A program made the translations under genes and the position numbers. 64,000 nt of DNA from an uncultured Lachnospiraceae bacterium (GTDB taxonomy: Bacteria > Bacillota > Clostridia > Lachnospirales > Lachnospiraceae): NCBI GenBank assembly GCA_902776305.1, contig CACYPS010000013.1:47657-111656 (forward strand). Direction: 5' to 3'. The notes under the pieces are model-generated. The model was given only the letters and a program-made list of their open reading frames with translations, was not told where the DNA came from and ran no database searches. Position 1 is the stretch's first letter; every line of letters begins with the position of its first letter. This document shows, one piece after another, positions 1-7,974 of the stretch.

Positions 1-1566
1 CGAGCCACATACGGCCTTGTCTATGGTGAGGTCAAAGCAGTCCGTATCGGTCTGGCCGAGCGGCTGAGAAAGCTGCCCCTCGGCTACTTCGGTAAGCGGG
101 ACCTGGCTGACCTCACGGAGACGATCATGGGCGATGTGAACCGTCTTGAGCATGTCTGGTCTCATTGTCTGGGATATCTCTACGGTTCCTATATCTCAAC
201 GGCGATCATAGCAATCGGTATGCTTATCTATAACTGGCGGATGGCGCTTGCGTGCCTGTGGGGCGTACCGGTGGCATTTGCATTGCTGTTCGGCAGCAGA
301 AAACTCACGAAACGCAATTCCGAGGTCACCAAAGCGGCAGGCGTTCAGGTGTCGGACGGTATCCAGGAAACATTGGAGAATATACGTGAAATCCGGGCAA
401 CGAATCAGGAAGACCGATTCCTGAAGGAACTGAACGACAAGATTGATTATCACGAAAAGACTATGCTCCGGGGAGAGCTGCACACCGGTATCTTTGTCAA
501 TGCAGCGAGCGTGATCATGAGGCTGGGGGTGGCAACGACCATCCTTACCGGAACAAGCATGATCCTTTCCGGTCAGATTGACTTTATGGTCCTGTTCATG
601 TTCCTGCTGGCGATTACGCGTGTCTATGCGCCGTTCGACCAGGCATTGGCACTGATCGCGGAAATGTTCATGTCTCAGATCTCCGCGAGCCGACTGATGG
701 AGATATATGACGCGAAGACGGCGGAAGGCACGGATACCTTTGCCCCGGCAGGACATGACATCGTATTTGAGAACGTCGCTTTTACATACAATGTGAATTC
801 CGGCGAAGCCGGAAGAAACCCGAAGGGTAAGCACTATGCAGAGGGCGGACTTGGCAGCGAAGATGAGCATGTGCTGCGCGGCGTCAGCTTTACTGCAAAA
901 GAAGGTGAGGTTACAGCGCTTGTCGGTCCATCAGGATCCGGCAAAAGCACCTGCGCAAGGCTGGCAGCCCGTCTGTGGGATACCTCCGAAGGAAGCATCC
1001 GTGTCGGCGGCATCGATATCAACTCAGTCGATCCCGAGGTTTTGCTCACAGACTATTCCATGGTCTTCCAGGACGTCGTGCTCTTTGACGATACCGTAAT
1101 GGAGAACATCCGTCTCGGCAAGCATGGCGCAACGGACGAGGAGGTCCTCGCGGCGGCAGCGGCAGCCAACTGCGATGAGTTCGTGGAAAAACTGCCGAAG
1201 GGCTATGCAACGCCCATCGGCGAGAACGGTGCAAAGCTCTCCGGAGGCGAGCGGCAGCGTATTTCAATCGCCCGGGCACTGCTTAAAAACGCACCCATCG
1301 TTCTTCTGGATGAGGCAACTGCCTCTCTCGACGTGGAAAACGAAACGAAGGTTCAGGGTGCGTTGTCGCGGCTTCTGGCAGGGAAGACTGTTCTGGTCAT
1401 TGCACACCGCATGCGTACGGTTGAGGCTGCTGATAAGATCGTAGTCCTTGCTGACGGCAAGGTCGCCGAGGAAGGCAGTTCTGCTGAACTGCTCGCAAGA
1501 GAAAACGGTATCTTCAGACGTATGACTCAGCTTCAGAGCGCCAGTGCCGGGTGGACAATCAAATAG
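1..1566 (+). CDS. ABC transporter, fused permease/ATPase, 5' truncated
   Basis: The frame is open from the first base, so the gene starts upstream; 521 residues are visible. It is a half-size ABC exporter: membrane helices occupy about the first 240 visible residues, followed by a nucleotide-binding domain. That domain has Walker A GPSGSGKST (visible residue ~308), signature LSGGERQ (~413), Walker B IVLLDEA (~435) and the switch His in IAHR. The subtype resembles Clostridial half-transporters that often occur in pairs and are annotated as multidrug or siderophore/peptide exporters. No C39 peptidase is visible, but the N-terminus is missing. A hairpin with a T-run follows at 1591-1638, and a double-glycine-type peptide gene lies 220 bases downstream. 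Substrate unknown. Confidence 0.93.
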   Translation, partial: RATYGLVYGEVKAVRIGLAERLRKLPLGYFGKRDLADLTETIMGDVNRLEHVWSHCLGYLYGSYISTAIIAIGMLIYNWRMALACLWGVPVAFALLFGSRKLTKRNSEVTKAAGVQVSDGIQETLENIREIRATNQEDRFLKELNDKIDYHEKTMLRGELHTGIFVNAASVIMRLGVATTILTGTSMILSGQIDFMVLFMFLLAITRVYAPFDQALALIAEMFMSQISASRLMEIYDAKTAEGTDTFAPAGHDIVFENVAFTYNVNSGEAGRNPKGKHYAEGGLGSEDEHVLRGVSFTAKEGEVTALVGPSGSGKSTCARLAARLWDTSEGSIRVGGIDINSVDPEVLLTDYSMVFQDVVLFDDTVMENIRLGKHGATDEEVLAAAAAANCDEFVEKLPKGYATPIGENGAKLSGGERQRISIARALLKNAPIVLLDEATASLDVENETKVQGALSRLLAGKTVLVIAHRMRTVEAADKIVVLADGKVAEEGSSAELLARENGIFRRMTQLQSASAGWTIK

Positions 1567-1590
1567 GGTGAGAAAAATGTTTTGCAGCCA

Positions 1591-1638
1591 AACGACAGCT
1601 GATTGGGAATTATTCTCTTTTAGCTGCCGTTATTTTTT
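1591..1638 (+). terminator. Rho-independent terminator of the ABC gene
   Basis: Arms AACGaCAGCT and AGCTGcCGTT are followed directly by a run of six T (1632-1637). It separates the transporter transcript from the small peptide gene. Confidence 0.75.
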
Positions 1639-1788
1639 GTCATAGGTAACTTCTTCGGATTACTTTGAAATGATTAGCCCTTTAAATATACTGATACGTA
1701 TATAGATATGTACAGAAGATAACAAACGAACCGCTTGAAGATAAGCGGATGTACAGATAATAAATATTGAAAAAAGGAGATAATTACT

Positions 1789-1971
1789 ATGAACATGGCT
1801 ATAGAAAACAACAACGCGCAGATTACTTTTGAGGAACTTGGTATGATATCCGGTGGCGGATACCGCGCTATCGGAGTACCTTTTATGTTAGGTCCCGTTT
1901 TCCCCGAGCTGAGGGAAATTCCGAAGAAGAATGATGAACCCAGGGATGGCGGAGCAACAGGAAGCTGGTAA
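1789..1971 (+). CDS. Small peptide with double-glycine-type leader (bacteriocin/RiPP-like precursor candidate)
   Basis: A 60-residue protein with a strong site AAAAAGGAG nine bases before ATG 1789. Residues ~14-24 read FEELGMISGGG. This fits the double-glycine leader pattern (ELxxIxGG) of peptides cleaved and exported by ABC systems. The remainder (about 37 residues) starts YRAIGVPF, is Pro/Gly-rich, has no Cys and ends in W. It lies between two terminators (1591-1638 and 2034-2073), so it is its own unit downstream of an ABC exporter gene. No modification enzyme or immunity gene is visible. Function is inferred from the leader motif only; a small unrelated protein is possible. Confidence 0.6.
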   Translation: MNMAIENNNAQITFEELGMISGGGYRAIGVPFMLGPVFPELREIPKKNDEPRDGGATGSW

Positions 1972-2033
1972 ATAAGGATCGTTCTATCGATTCAAAGAAT
2001 AATCTTATGATAGAGGAACATCTGTCAATCATT

Positions 2034-2073
2034 CCTCCGATAAAAGTCTGATGGCTTTTACCGGAGGTTTTTT
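2034..2073 (+). terminator. Terminator of the small peptide gene
   Basis: CCTCCGATAAAAG pairs with CTTTTACCGGAGG (one A-C mismatch) around a short loop, followed by TTTTTT. Confidence 0.85.
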
Positions 2074-2203
2074 GTATTATATACCATAGGATGTTTGTTT
2101 TATCCTCATCAAACGAATATTAAAGGACATCAAGCATACTGATTATATGAATCATATTAGTATCACCGAGAAAACCCGGAGAAGGAGAATCTTAAAGCCT
2201 GAG

Positions 2204-2695
2204 ATGAAAGAACACATTATCCACCCAATACCTCCGTTTTATGATAAAGAATCAAAAATTCTTATTCTGGGAAGTTTTCCGTCGGTCAAATCCCGGGAGC
2301 AGAAGTTCTTCTACGGGCATCCGCAGAATCGTTTTTGGAAGGTGCTCGCACAGGTCTTTACGGATGAAGTGCCGAACACGGTACCGGAGAAGAAAGCATT
2401 TTTGAAAAAACACCATATCGCGCTGTGGGACGTGATAGGTGCCTGTGATATTGAAGGTTCATCGGATTCGAGTATAACGAATGTGGTCGTCAATGATCTT
2501 TCGAAAATCTTGGATACAGCTGAGATTAGAGGCATCTTCGTAAACGGAAAAACGGCAGAAAAATACTATAAAAAATACACCGAAAAAAAGACAGGCAAGA
2601 GGGCTGTCTGCTTGCCGTCCACAAGCCCGGCGAACGCTGCCTGGAAAATAGAAAAGCTGGCAGAAAAATGGAGCGAAGAGATCCTCGACCCATAA
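2204..2695 (+). CDS. DNA-deoxyinosine (hypoxanthine-DNA) glycosylase, UDG superfamily
   Basis: Base-excision repair enzyme that removes deaminated adenine from DNA. The protein (163 residues) begins MKEHIIHPIPPFYD and carries the family motif LILGSFPSVKSREQ, then YGHPQNRFWKVL and a C-terminal LPSTSPANA segment typical of this UDG-fold family. An in-frame ATG at 2147 would add 19 residues unlike family starts, so I prefer 2204; neither start has a well-spaced ribosome site (AAGGAG at ~2182 is 15 bases away). It stands alone between the peptide unit and the convergent kinase gene. Confidence 0.85.
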   Translation: MKEHIIHPIPPFYDKESKILILGSFPSVKSREQKFFYGHPQNRFWKVLAQVFTDEVPNTVPEKKAFLKKHHIALWDVIGACDIEGSSDSSITNVVVNDLSKILDTAEIRGIFVNGKTAEKYYKKYTEKKTGKRAVCLPSTSPANAAWKIEKLAEKWSEEILDP

Positions 2696-2740
2696 GCCGG
2701 TCTTACCCGGCATCCCTTCGGAAGTCTCCGAACTTATCCG

Positions 2741-2770
2741 AAAAAAAGTTGCCACTGTAGGGGTGGCAAC
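2741..2770 (-). terminator. Terminator of the kinase gene
   Basis: Read on the minus strand, GTTGCCAC and GTGGCAAC pair and are followed by seven T. It lies 26 bases past the kinase stop codon. Confidence 0.85.
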
Positions 2771-2796
2771 GCTAAGGGTAGAGCAGTGCTATAATG

Positions 2797-3861
2797 CTAC
2801 GAGAAAAAGGAAGCCTTGACCAGTATAAGCAGGAATATGAGACCGAAGGCCATGGCTAAGTCAAGGATGACGACGCCGATGATTCTGACTGCTTTGCTCT
2901 TGAAATTGCAAAGCGGCATCAGGCTTTGGATGCCAAGATAGTTGCAGCTCCCGATTACTATGGCCAGCATCGTACAGATGAATGTGATTCGTTCGATCCA
3001 GAGCCCTAAACCGTATGCGTTTTTGACTTCCAGATTAAAACCCAGCCAAAAGATAAACACGTACATGAGAGCGGCAGTGAACATTTTCCAGGGTGTACGT
3101 GTCCGGAAACCCGGCGGGAGAAAACGATAAGGGTCCTTTGAGTCAGGCACCTCCGGCTTTTCAAGTAATCTGGAGATCTCTCTTTTTAATGCAGTAACAT
3201 TGTTGTATCTCTCTTTGGGATTCAGGTTGGTACACTTGGCTGTGATTTTGTTCAAAGCAGACGGATAGTCGGGACAGACGGCAAGCATTTCTTTCAGCAC
3301 AACACCCAGAGAAAAGATATCTGTTCTGGGGGTCGAAGACCCGAATCCGTACTGCTCCGGCGCTGCATAACCCTTTGTGCCGAGGAGAACAGTATCTTCT
3401 GCCGTATGTTCGGAAAAGAATTTTGCTGCGTTGAAATCTAGCAGAACAGCTCTGTTATAACCGGTGATGATGATATTGGACGGCTTTATGTCTCTGTGAA
3501 TGATCGGAGGCTCGAGCGAGTGCAGGTGCTCCAGAACGGTACATATATCGCAGATGTAGTGCAGAACATCGTGACAGGTGACCTTTTTAGCAGATAGCAA
3601 TTCCTCCAGCGATGTGCCGGAAACATACTCCTCGATAAGTATAAGCTGATTGTCTATGGGACAGCAGGCTATGATTTGCGGAACGCCCTGTATGCTGAGA
3701 GCGCTTAACCTTCTGTAAATATCGAGATTAAATACATCAAGGACTTTCTTAACGTAGATTTTTTTGGTTTCCTGATGTTGAACGAGATACACTTTATGAC
3801 TCTCGTTAATATCCGCTATTTCTTTGTAATAAGATATGGCAAGACGTTCCGAAAGATCCAC
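2797..3861 (-). CDS. Serine/threonine protein kinase with C-terminal membrane helices
   Basis: Hanks-type kinase of 354 residues. Visible elements are a candidate ATP-binding Lys (YVKK, ~39), catalytic loop HRDIKPSN (Asp ~124), a metal-binding triplet DFN (142-144) in place of DFG, and activation-loop end GTKGYAAPEQYG (161-172). The N-terminal glycine loop is degenerate. After about residue 255 come three hydrophobic helices, so the kinase domain should be cytoplasmic and membrane-anchored at its C-terminus. There is no PASTA domain, so this is not the PrkC cell-wall kinase. It diverges from the HTH gene 3916-4377 across only 54 bases with a central palindrome, suggesting co-regulation. Its targets cannot be told from sequence. 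Confidence 0.88.
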   Translation of the reverse strand: MDLSERLAISYYKEIADINESHKVYLVQHQETKKIYVKKVLDVFNLDIYRRLSALSIQGVPQIIACCPIDNQLILIEEYVSGTSLEELLSAKKVTCHDVLHYICDICTVLEHLHSLEPPIIHRDIKPSNIIITGYNRAVLLDFNAAKFFSEHTAEDTVLLGTKGYAAPEQYGFGSSTPRTDIFSLGVVLKEMLAVCPDYPSALNKITAKCTNLNPKERYNNVTALKREISRLLEKPEVPDSKDPYRFLPPGFRTRTPWKMFTAALMYVFIFWLGFNLEVKNAYGLGLWIERITFICTMLAIVIGSCNYLGIQSLMPLCNFKSKAVRIIGVVILDLAMAFGLIFLLILVKASFFS

Positions 3862-3879
3862 ACTATCAATCCTTTCGCA

Positions 3880-3898
3880 ATAATGATGGAATCATTAT
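3880..3898. promoter_or_regulatory. Palindrome in the kinase/HTH divergent region
   Basis: Perfect 8-base arms ATAATGAT and ATCATTAT around GGA. The centre (3889) is 28 bases from one start codon and 27 from the other, which suits an operator read by the adjacent HTH protein or another dimeric regulator. Confidence 0.55.
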
Positions 3899-3915
3899 AA
3901 CAAACAGGTATAAAA

Positions 3916-4377
3916 ATGGGTGAGAAAAGTACAAGAGATTTAGAGGAGGTACTCGGAAGAACACATCTGTCCGAGTTCGATCAGTACTGCAGAGACAATA
4001 AAGAGAGCATGCACGGTGAGAGCAGTTCATTTTCTACATATATAAAAAATATTCTGGCATACAAGCACATGACGCAGCAGGAAGTCTTTCTGAAAGCGGA
4101 AATTCCGGAGAGGTACGGTTACAAACTTCTTTCCGGAGAGAAACGCACAAAACAGAGAGACATTATTCTGCGCATATGCTATGCGGCAGAATTGTCCCTT
4201 AGCGAGACGCAGAGGGCATTGAAGAAATATGAAATGCCTGTGCTGTATGCAAAGAAACAAAGGGATGCCTTACTTATGATTCTGTTCAATGAAAGACCGG
4301 GGAGCATTGCGGAAGTCAATGGCTTTTTAAGGGAGAACGGTATGGACCCGCTCAGAACAAGCGGATTTCAGGAGTAG
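3916..4377 (+). CDS. XRE-like helix-turn-helix protein paired with the kinase
   Basis: 153 residues. Residues ~35-95 (STYIKNILAYKHMTQQEV, then KLLSGEKRTKQRDIIL) form an XRE/Cro-type helix-turn-helix. The C-terminal part is a short helical domain (NERPGSIAEVNGFLRENGMD) with no recognised ligand pocket. It is divergent from the Ser/Thr kinase with a 54-base shared promoter region. By context it may regulate the kinase gene, or be its phosphorylation target; Ser/Thr are common in its N-terminal 35 residues. The DNA-binding role is well supported by the motif, the link with the kinase is inferred from position. Confidence 0.75.
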   Translation: MGEKSTRDLEEVLGRTHLSEFDQYCRDNKESMHGESSSFSTYIKNILAYKHMTQQEVFLKAEIPERYGYKLLSGEKRTKQRDIILRICYAAELSLSETQRALKKYEMPVLYAKKQRDALLMILFNERPGSIAEVNGFLRENGMDPLRTSGFQE

Positions 4378-4670
4378 ATTCAAGAAATTCTCGGTGTTCT
4401 TGCCGCGACGTGCGGCAGCTACGCATCAGCCCGCATTCGGATTGATTCGCGATCCTCATTGCGGCGATGAGTAGTCACAAATAATGACGGATACAGATCG
4501 CATCACATTTTCTGCATAACAACTGAGGGAAGCTTTGCGGAAATTGACGGGCTGCCTTTCCTTTCAGGCAGTGCGGTTTTGCTGTGTGGCGGGCAAAAGA
4601 GGATGGATCTGTTTTCAATCGACGGGGATGTCGAATGTCTATAGAGTACGCGAGAGCGTATCGTGACAAA

Positions 4671-4717
4671 GGGCGGCTGTTTTTACAGGAAACTGTGAAA
4701 GCAGCCGCTCTTTGTTA
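4671..4717 (+). terminator. Hairpin of the dispersed GGCTGYCGC-like family
   Basis: GGCGGCTG...ACAG pairs with CTGT...CAGCCGCT around a GGAAA loop, with a weak T-rich tail (CTTTGTTATT). The right half is duplicated in the tandem repeat at 4685-4766. No gene ends close by, so its role is unclear. Confidence 0.45.
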
Positions 4718-4766
4718 TTCGTCCCACAGGAAACTGTGAAAGCAGCCGTTCTTTGTTATTCGTCCC
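4685..4766. repeat. 41-bp tandem repeat, two copies
   Basis: Unit begins ACAGGAAACTGTGAAAGCAG and ends TTCGTCCC; copies 4685-4725 and 4726-4766 differ at one base (C/T), and a third copy starts (ACAGGA) and stops. It indicates a recent duplication of part of a hairpin element. Confidence 0.85.
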
Positions 4767-4777
4767 ACAGGACACTT

Positions 4778-4841
4778 CGTTCCCATGACACAAAAACGCT
4801 CAGATGCACAATGATCCGACGGAGCATTGTTACGCATACAT
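4778..4841. repeat. Dispersed repeat, copy A (partner at 39398-39462)
   Basis: Starts CGTTCCCATGA, contains AAAAACGCTCAG and a hairpin CAATGATCC/GGAGCATTG, and ends TTACGCATACAT. A near-identical segment lies 34.6 kb away next to the argF terminator. The remainder of 4378-5081 holds no convincing gene. Confidence 0.8.
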
Positions 4842-5081
4842 TATCGAGATGATGCGAGCTGTTCGCAACGGGTAATTCATATCAGGCAGAAAAGAGATCC
4901 TGCACGAGGAACAGAATCAATCGGAATGAAGTCAGAGAAAAGGCAGCGAGAGAGGCCCGGACCTTCACCTTGTGTTTACAGTCCGTCAATGATAAAGTAA
5001 TTATAAGAACGTTAACAAAGTTATTGAGTGAAGATATCCGCTTTAACAGGTCGGATTGCAATATCTCGTGGAAAGTGAGTT

Positions 5082-6713
5082 ATGGACAAAAACTGGATTT
5101 TAAAAATATACGGAAAAGAATACCGAAAAATGACAAAGAACCTGCTCGCAAAAGCCGATCTTGCCGCGCTGATCGGTGACAGGGACAGGAAAATCGGAAT
5201 TAAGCCGAATCTCGTGACACCCTCCCCGGCTGATTTCGGAGCTACAACGCATCCCGAGATCGTAGCAGGGATCATTGAATATTTGCAGGAAAACGGATTC
5301 CGGAACATTGTTATTGCCGAAGGATCATGGGTAGGCGACCGCACAGCGGAGGCATTTGAAATATGCGGTTACAGGACGCTGAGTGAAACTTATGGCGTGC
5401 CGCTTCTTGACGCCCAGACGGAAGCTTATCATACGGTTGATTGTGCAGGTATGAAGCTCGCAATTTCGGATATTGTGGACAGAATCGATTTTCTGATTAA
5501 CGTGCCGGTCCTGAAAGGACATTGTCAGACGAAAGTGACTTGTGCCTTAAAGAATATAAAAGGACTTATTCCGAACAGGGAGAAATCCCGTTTTCATCAG
5601 ATGGGACTTCATAAACCGATTGCGCATCTGCAGAAAGGAATACGGCAGGATTTTATTGTAGTTGATCATATCTGCGGTGATTTGGATTTTGAGGAGGGCG
5701 GAAATCCCGTCATAAAGAATTGCATAATGGCAGCGGCGGATCCCGTACTCACAGACAGTTATGCCTGCTATCTTCTGGGAATCACCCCGGAGGAAGTGCC
5801 GTATATCGGACTTGCCGAGAAACTCGGAATCGGAAGTACGGACCTGAGTGACGCAAAGATATTCAGAATTGAAAATAATACCGAGGTAGACTCAGCACTG
5901 GCGGAAGACCGGGAGAAGCCGGATGAGCAGAGGTTCCTTGACGTCTCATATGTCGTAGAAGAATACGACAGCTGCAGTGCCTGCTACAGTGCGCTCACGT
6001 ATGCACTGTGCCGATTGAAAGAAGAAGGGCTTCTGGAAAAGCTTGATACGAAAATCGGAATCGGCCAGGGAATGCAGGGAAAGACCGGGAAACTGGGTAT
6101 CGGCAAGTGCACTAAAGATTTCGAATATTGTATTATGGGATGCCCTCCCGATGAGGAGAAGGTATATCGGGAGCTGAAACGGTACATTTTGGGAAATGTA
6201 AGTCACGCGGAGAGGGCGAGAGAACTTTTTTATTCGGGCTATAACTGCGCGCAGTCTGTATTCTGTGCATTTACCGATGTGACCGGCTTTGATCTGGACA
6301 CATCTGCACGCCTTGCATCTTCTTTCGGCGCCGGACTGGGGCGGCTGCGTGAAGTATGTGGATGCGTGAGCGGCGCTGCCATGGTGCTCGGAGCAGTAGA
6401 AGGATATGATGATCCGAGCGATAAGAATGCCAAGAAAGAACATTATGAGCGTGTACGGGAGTTCGCGGCGCATTTTCGGGAGTCTGAAGGATCGATTATC
6501 TGCAAGGAACTACTGGCGAGAGGTAAGACAGGAAGGAAGAGTGAAGCGGACAGAAATGCGGACAGCGCTGACGGCGTTAAAATTCCGGAAAAAGTAGAGA
6601 TCGGCGGTGAACCCGAAGAGAGGACAGCGGAGTATTATAAGAAGAGACCGTGCCCCGACCTGGTATACCGCGCAGCGGAGATTCTGGAAGATATGTTATC
6701 GGATTCGAAATAA
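5082..6713 (+). CDS. DUF362 protein fused to a C_GCAxxG_C_C redox domain
   Basis: 543 residues. Residues ~30-360 match DUF362 (KPNLVTPSPADFGATTHPEIV, then GHCQTKVTCALKNIKGLIPN), a family tied to Fe-S and redox proteins. A Cys-rich stretch follows (CSAC at ~299, then KCTKDFEYCIMGC). Residues ~375-540 match the redox-active C_GCAxxG_C_C family: GYNCAQSVFCAF, SSFGAGLGRLREVCGC and PCPDLVYRAAEIL. The common CGAVTG motif is CGCVSG here, adding a Cys. A charged insertion (~495-525) precedes the last Cys. Start ATG 5082 has GGAAAGTGAG upstream. The Dabb gene follows after 34 bases. Substrate unknown; a role in metal-cluster electron transfer is inferred. Confidence 0.85.
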   Translation: MDKNWILKIYGKEYRKMTKNLLAKADLAALIGDRDRKIGIKPNLVTPSPADFGATTHPEIVAGIIEYLQENGFRNIVIAEGSWVGDRTAEAFEICGYRTLSETYGVPLLDAQTEAYHTVDCAGMKLAISDIVDRIDFLINVPVLKGHCQTKVTCALKNIKGLIPNREKSRFHQMGLHKPIAHLQKGIRQDFIVVDHICGDLDFEEGGNPVIKNCIMAAADPVLTDSYACYLLGITPEEVPYIGLAEKLGIGSTDLSDAKIFRIENNTEVDSALAEDREKPDEQRFLDVSYVVEEYDSCSACYSALTYALCRLKEEGLLEKLDTKIGIGQGMQGKTGKLGIGKCTKDFEYCIMGCPPDEEKVYRELKRYILGNVSHAERARELFYSGYNCAQSVFCAFTDVTGFDLDTSARLASSFGAGLGRLREVCGCVSGAAMVLGAVEGYDDPSDKNAKKEHYERVREFAAHFRESEGSIICKELLARGKTGRKSEADRNADSADGVKIPEKVEIGGEPEERTAEYYKKRPCPDLVYRAAEILEDMLSDSK

Positions 6714-6747
6714 TATGTTTGGCAGACGCCGGGAAAGGAGTATACTT

Positions 6748-7032
6748 TTGAAGCATTATATCATTGCAAAATTAAATGAGGGAATTGACAGGAACGAACT
6801 GATTGTACCGGTAAAGGAAATTTTCGAGGAGACGCTGCAGATCCCCGGCGTCTACAGTGTGAAGGTCATGCCCTGTTGTATCGACAGACCGAACCGATAT
6901 GACATTATGATTGAAATAGGCATGGATAAAGAAGCCTTACCGGCATATGACGCATCTGCTCCGCATAAAAAATGGAAGGAGACATATGGCGGAATGCTTT
7001 CCGCCAAGACGATATTTGATTGTGAAGATTGA
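6748..7032 (+). CDS. Dabb-domain (stress-responsive A/B barrel) protein
   Basis: 94 residues from a TTG start chosen because AAAGGAG (6734-6740) sits seven bases before it; an upstream in-frame ATG (6715) has no ribosome site. The sequence KHYIIAKLNEGID, then CCIDRPNRYDIMIEIGMD and YDASAPHKKWKETYG, is typical of small dimeric alpha/beta-barrel Dabb proteins. The family includes stress proteins and some enzymes of unknown substrate. It follows the DUF362 fusion by 34 bases and is likely co-transcribed. Confidence 0.8.
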   Translation: MKHYIIAKLNEGIDRNELIVPVKEIFEETLQIPGVYSVKVMPCCIDRPNRYDIMIEIGMDKEALPAYDASAPHKKWKETYGGMLSAKTIFDCED

Positions 7033-7146
7033 CGTAATCTCATATTCGAAGAAGTGCCCGAGCACGGGAATTTGCACATAAAATCAAACAAAAATCACTT
7101 TTATTTGTGGATAATCGCGAGACTTTATGTTACAATAAGTACGTTA

Positions 7147-7219
7147 TAGGCATAGTTGCGCAATGCCTGTAATGAAAGGACGCTCTGCGGGCTCTTATGA
7201 GAAGGTATTACTCATAAGA
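7147..7219 (+). promoter_or_regulatory. Structured 5' leader of the NifU-like/GGGtGRT operon
   Basis: Two clean hairpins: AGGCAT (7148-7153) with ATGCCT (7163-7168), and TCTTATGAG (7193-7201) with CTCATAAGA (7211-7219), each with a 9-base loop. They are separated by GTAATGAAAGGACGCTCTGCG. No T-run follows. I do not recognise a known riboswitch class. Confidence 0.4.
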
Positions 7220-7262
7220 CACAATTAATCCTTTATCGAGAATAGCATATGAGGAGGACAAT

Positions 7263-7955
7263 ATGATTTATTCGACAGAAGTTAAAAACATGTGCCCTGT
7301 CACACAGGGAGCGCGCCACGGTGCAGCTCCGATACCCGAAGAAGCTAAATGGGTAAAAGCAAAAAAAATTGAAGACATTTCCGGTTACACACACGGCATC
7401 GGTTGGTGCGCACCTCAGCAGGGAGGATGCAAGCTTTCCCTTAACGTTAAAGACGGCATCATTCAGGAAGCACTGGTTGAGACTCTTGGATGCTCCGGCA
7501 TGACACATTCCGCAGCTATGGCAGCTGAAATTCTTCCGGGTCTTACGATCCTTGAAGCACTGAATACTGACCTTGTCTGCGACGCGATCAACACAGCTAT
7601 GAGAGAACTCTTCCTGCAGATCGTATACGGCAGAACACAGAGCGCATTTTCAGAAGGTGGTCTTCAGATTGGCGCAGGTCTTGAAGATCTCGGCAAGGGC
7701 GCTCGTACTATGATCGGTACAACATATGGCACAGTAGCTAAGGGACCGCGTTACCTTGAGCTGACAGACGGTTATATTACACATCTCGCACTGGATGAAA
7801 ACGATGAGATCATCGGCTATAAGTACATCAACTTCGGCAAGATGATGGATTTCATCAAGAAGGGCGAAGATGCTCAGAAGGCTATTGAGAAGGCATCCGG
7901 TCAGTACGGCAGAGTTGCTGATGCTGCTCGCTTAATTGATCCGAGACACGAGTAA
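7263..7955 (+). CDS. NifU-like iron-sulfur cluster assembly scaffold (GGGtGRT partner)
   Basis: 230 residues; ATG 7263 has AGGAGG six bases upstream. The N-terminal half resembles the NifU/IscU fold: Cys residues in GWCAPQQGGCKLSL and a GCSGMTHSAAMAAEIL segment like the IscU FGCGSAIAS motif. The family is usually annotated as an Fe-S assembly scaffold adjacent to GGGtGRT proteins, and that gene follows after 19 bases. It is much longer than classical IscU (a separate 128-residue IscU is at 17327), so it is a distinct paralogue with an uncharacterised C-terminal half. The transcript appears to begin in the structured region 7130-7220. Confidence 0.85.
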   Translation: MIYSTEVKNMCPVTQGARHGAAPIPEEAKWVKAKKIEDISGYTHGIGWCAPQQGGCKLSLNVKDGIIQEALVETLGCSGMTHSAAMAAEILPGLTILEALNTDLVCDAINTAMRELFLQIVYGRTQSAFSEGGLQIGAGLEDLGKGARTMIGTTYGTVAKGPRYLELTDGYITHLALDENDEIIGYKYINFGKMMDFIKKGEDAQKAIEKASGQYGRVADAARLIDPRHE

Positions 7956-7974
7956 GAAAAGGGAGGAAGAAAAA

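Noticed and set aside
2147-2203. ATG 2147 as the start of the glycosylase gene
   Set aside because: The added 19 residues do not fit the family start and there is no properly spaced ribosome site.
4475-4669. 64-residue minus-strand frame in the 4.4-5.1 kb gap
   Set aside because: No ribosome site and no recognisable sequence; it lies next to repeats.
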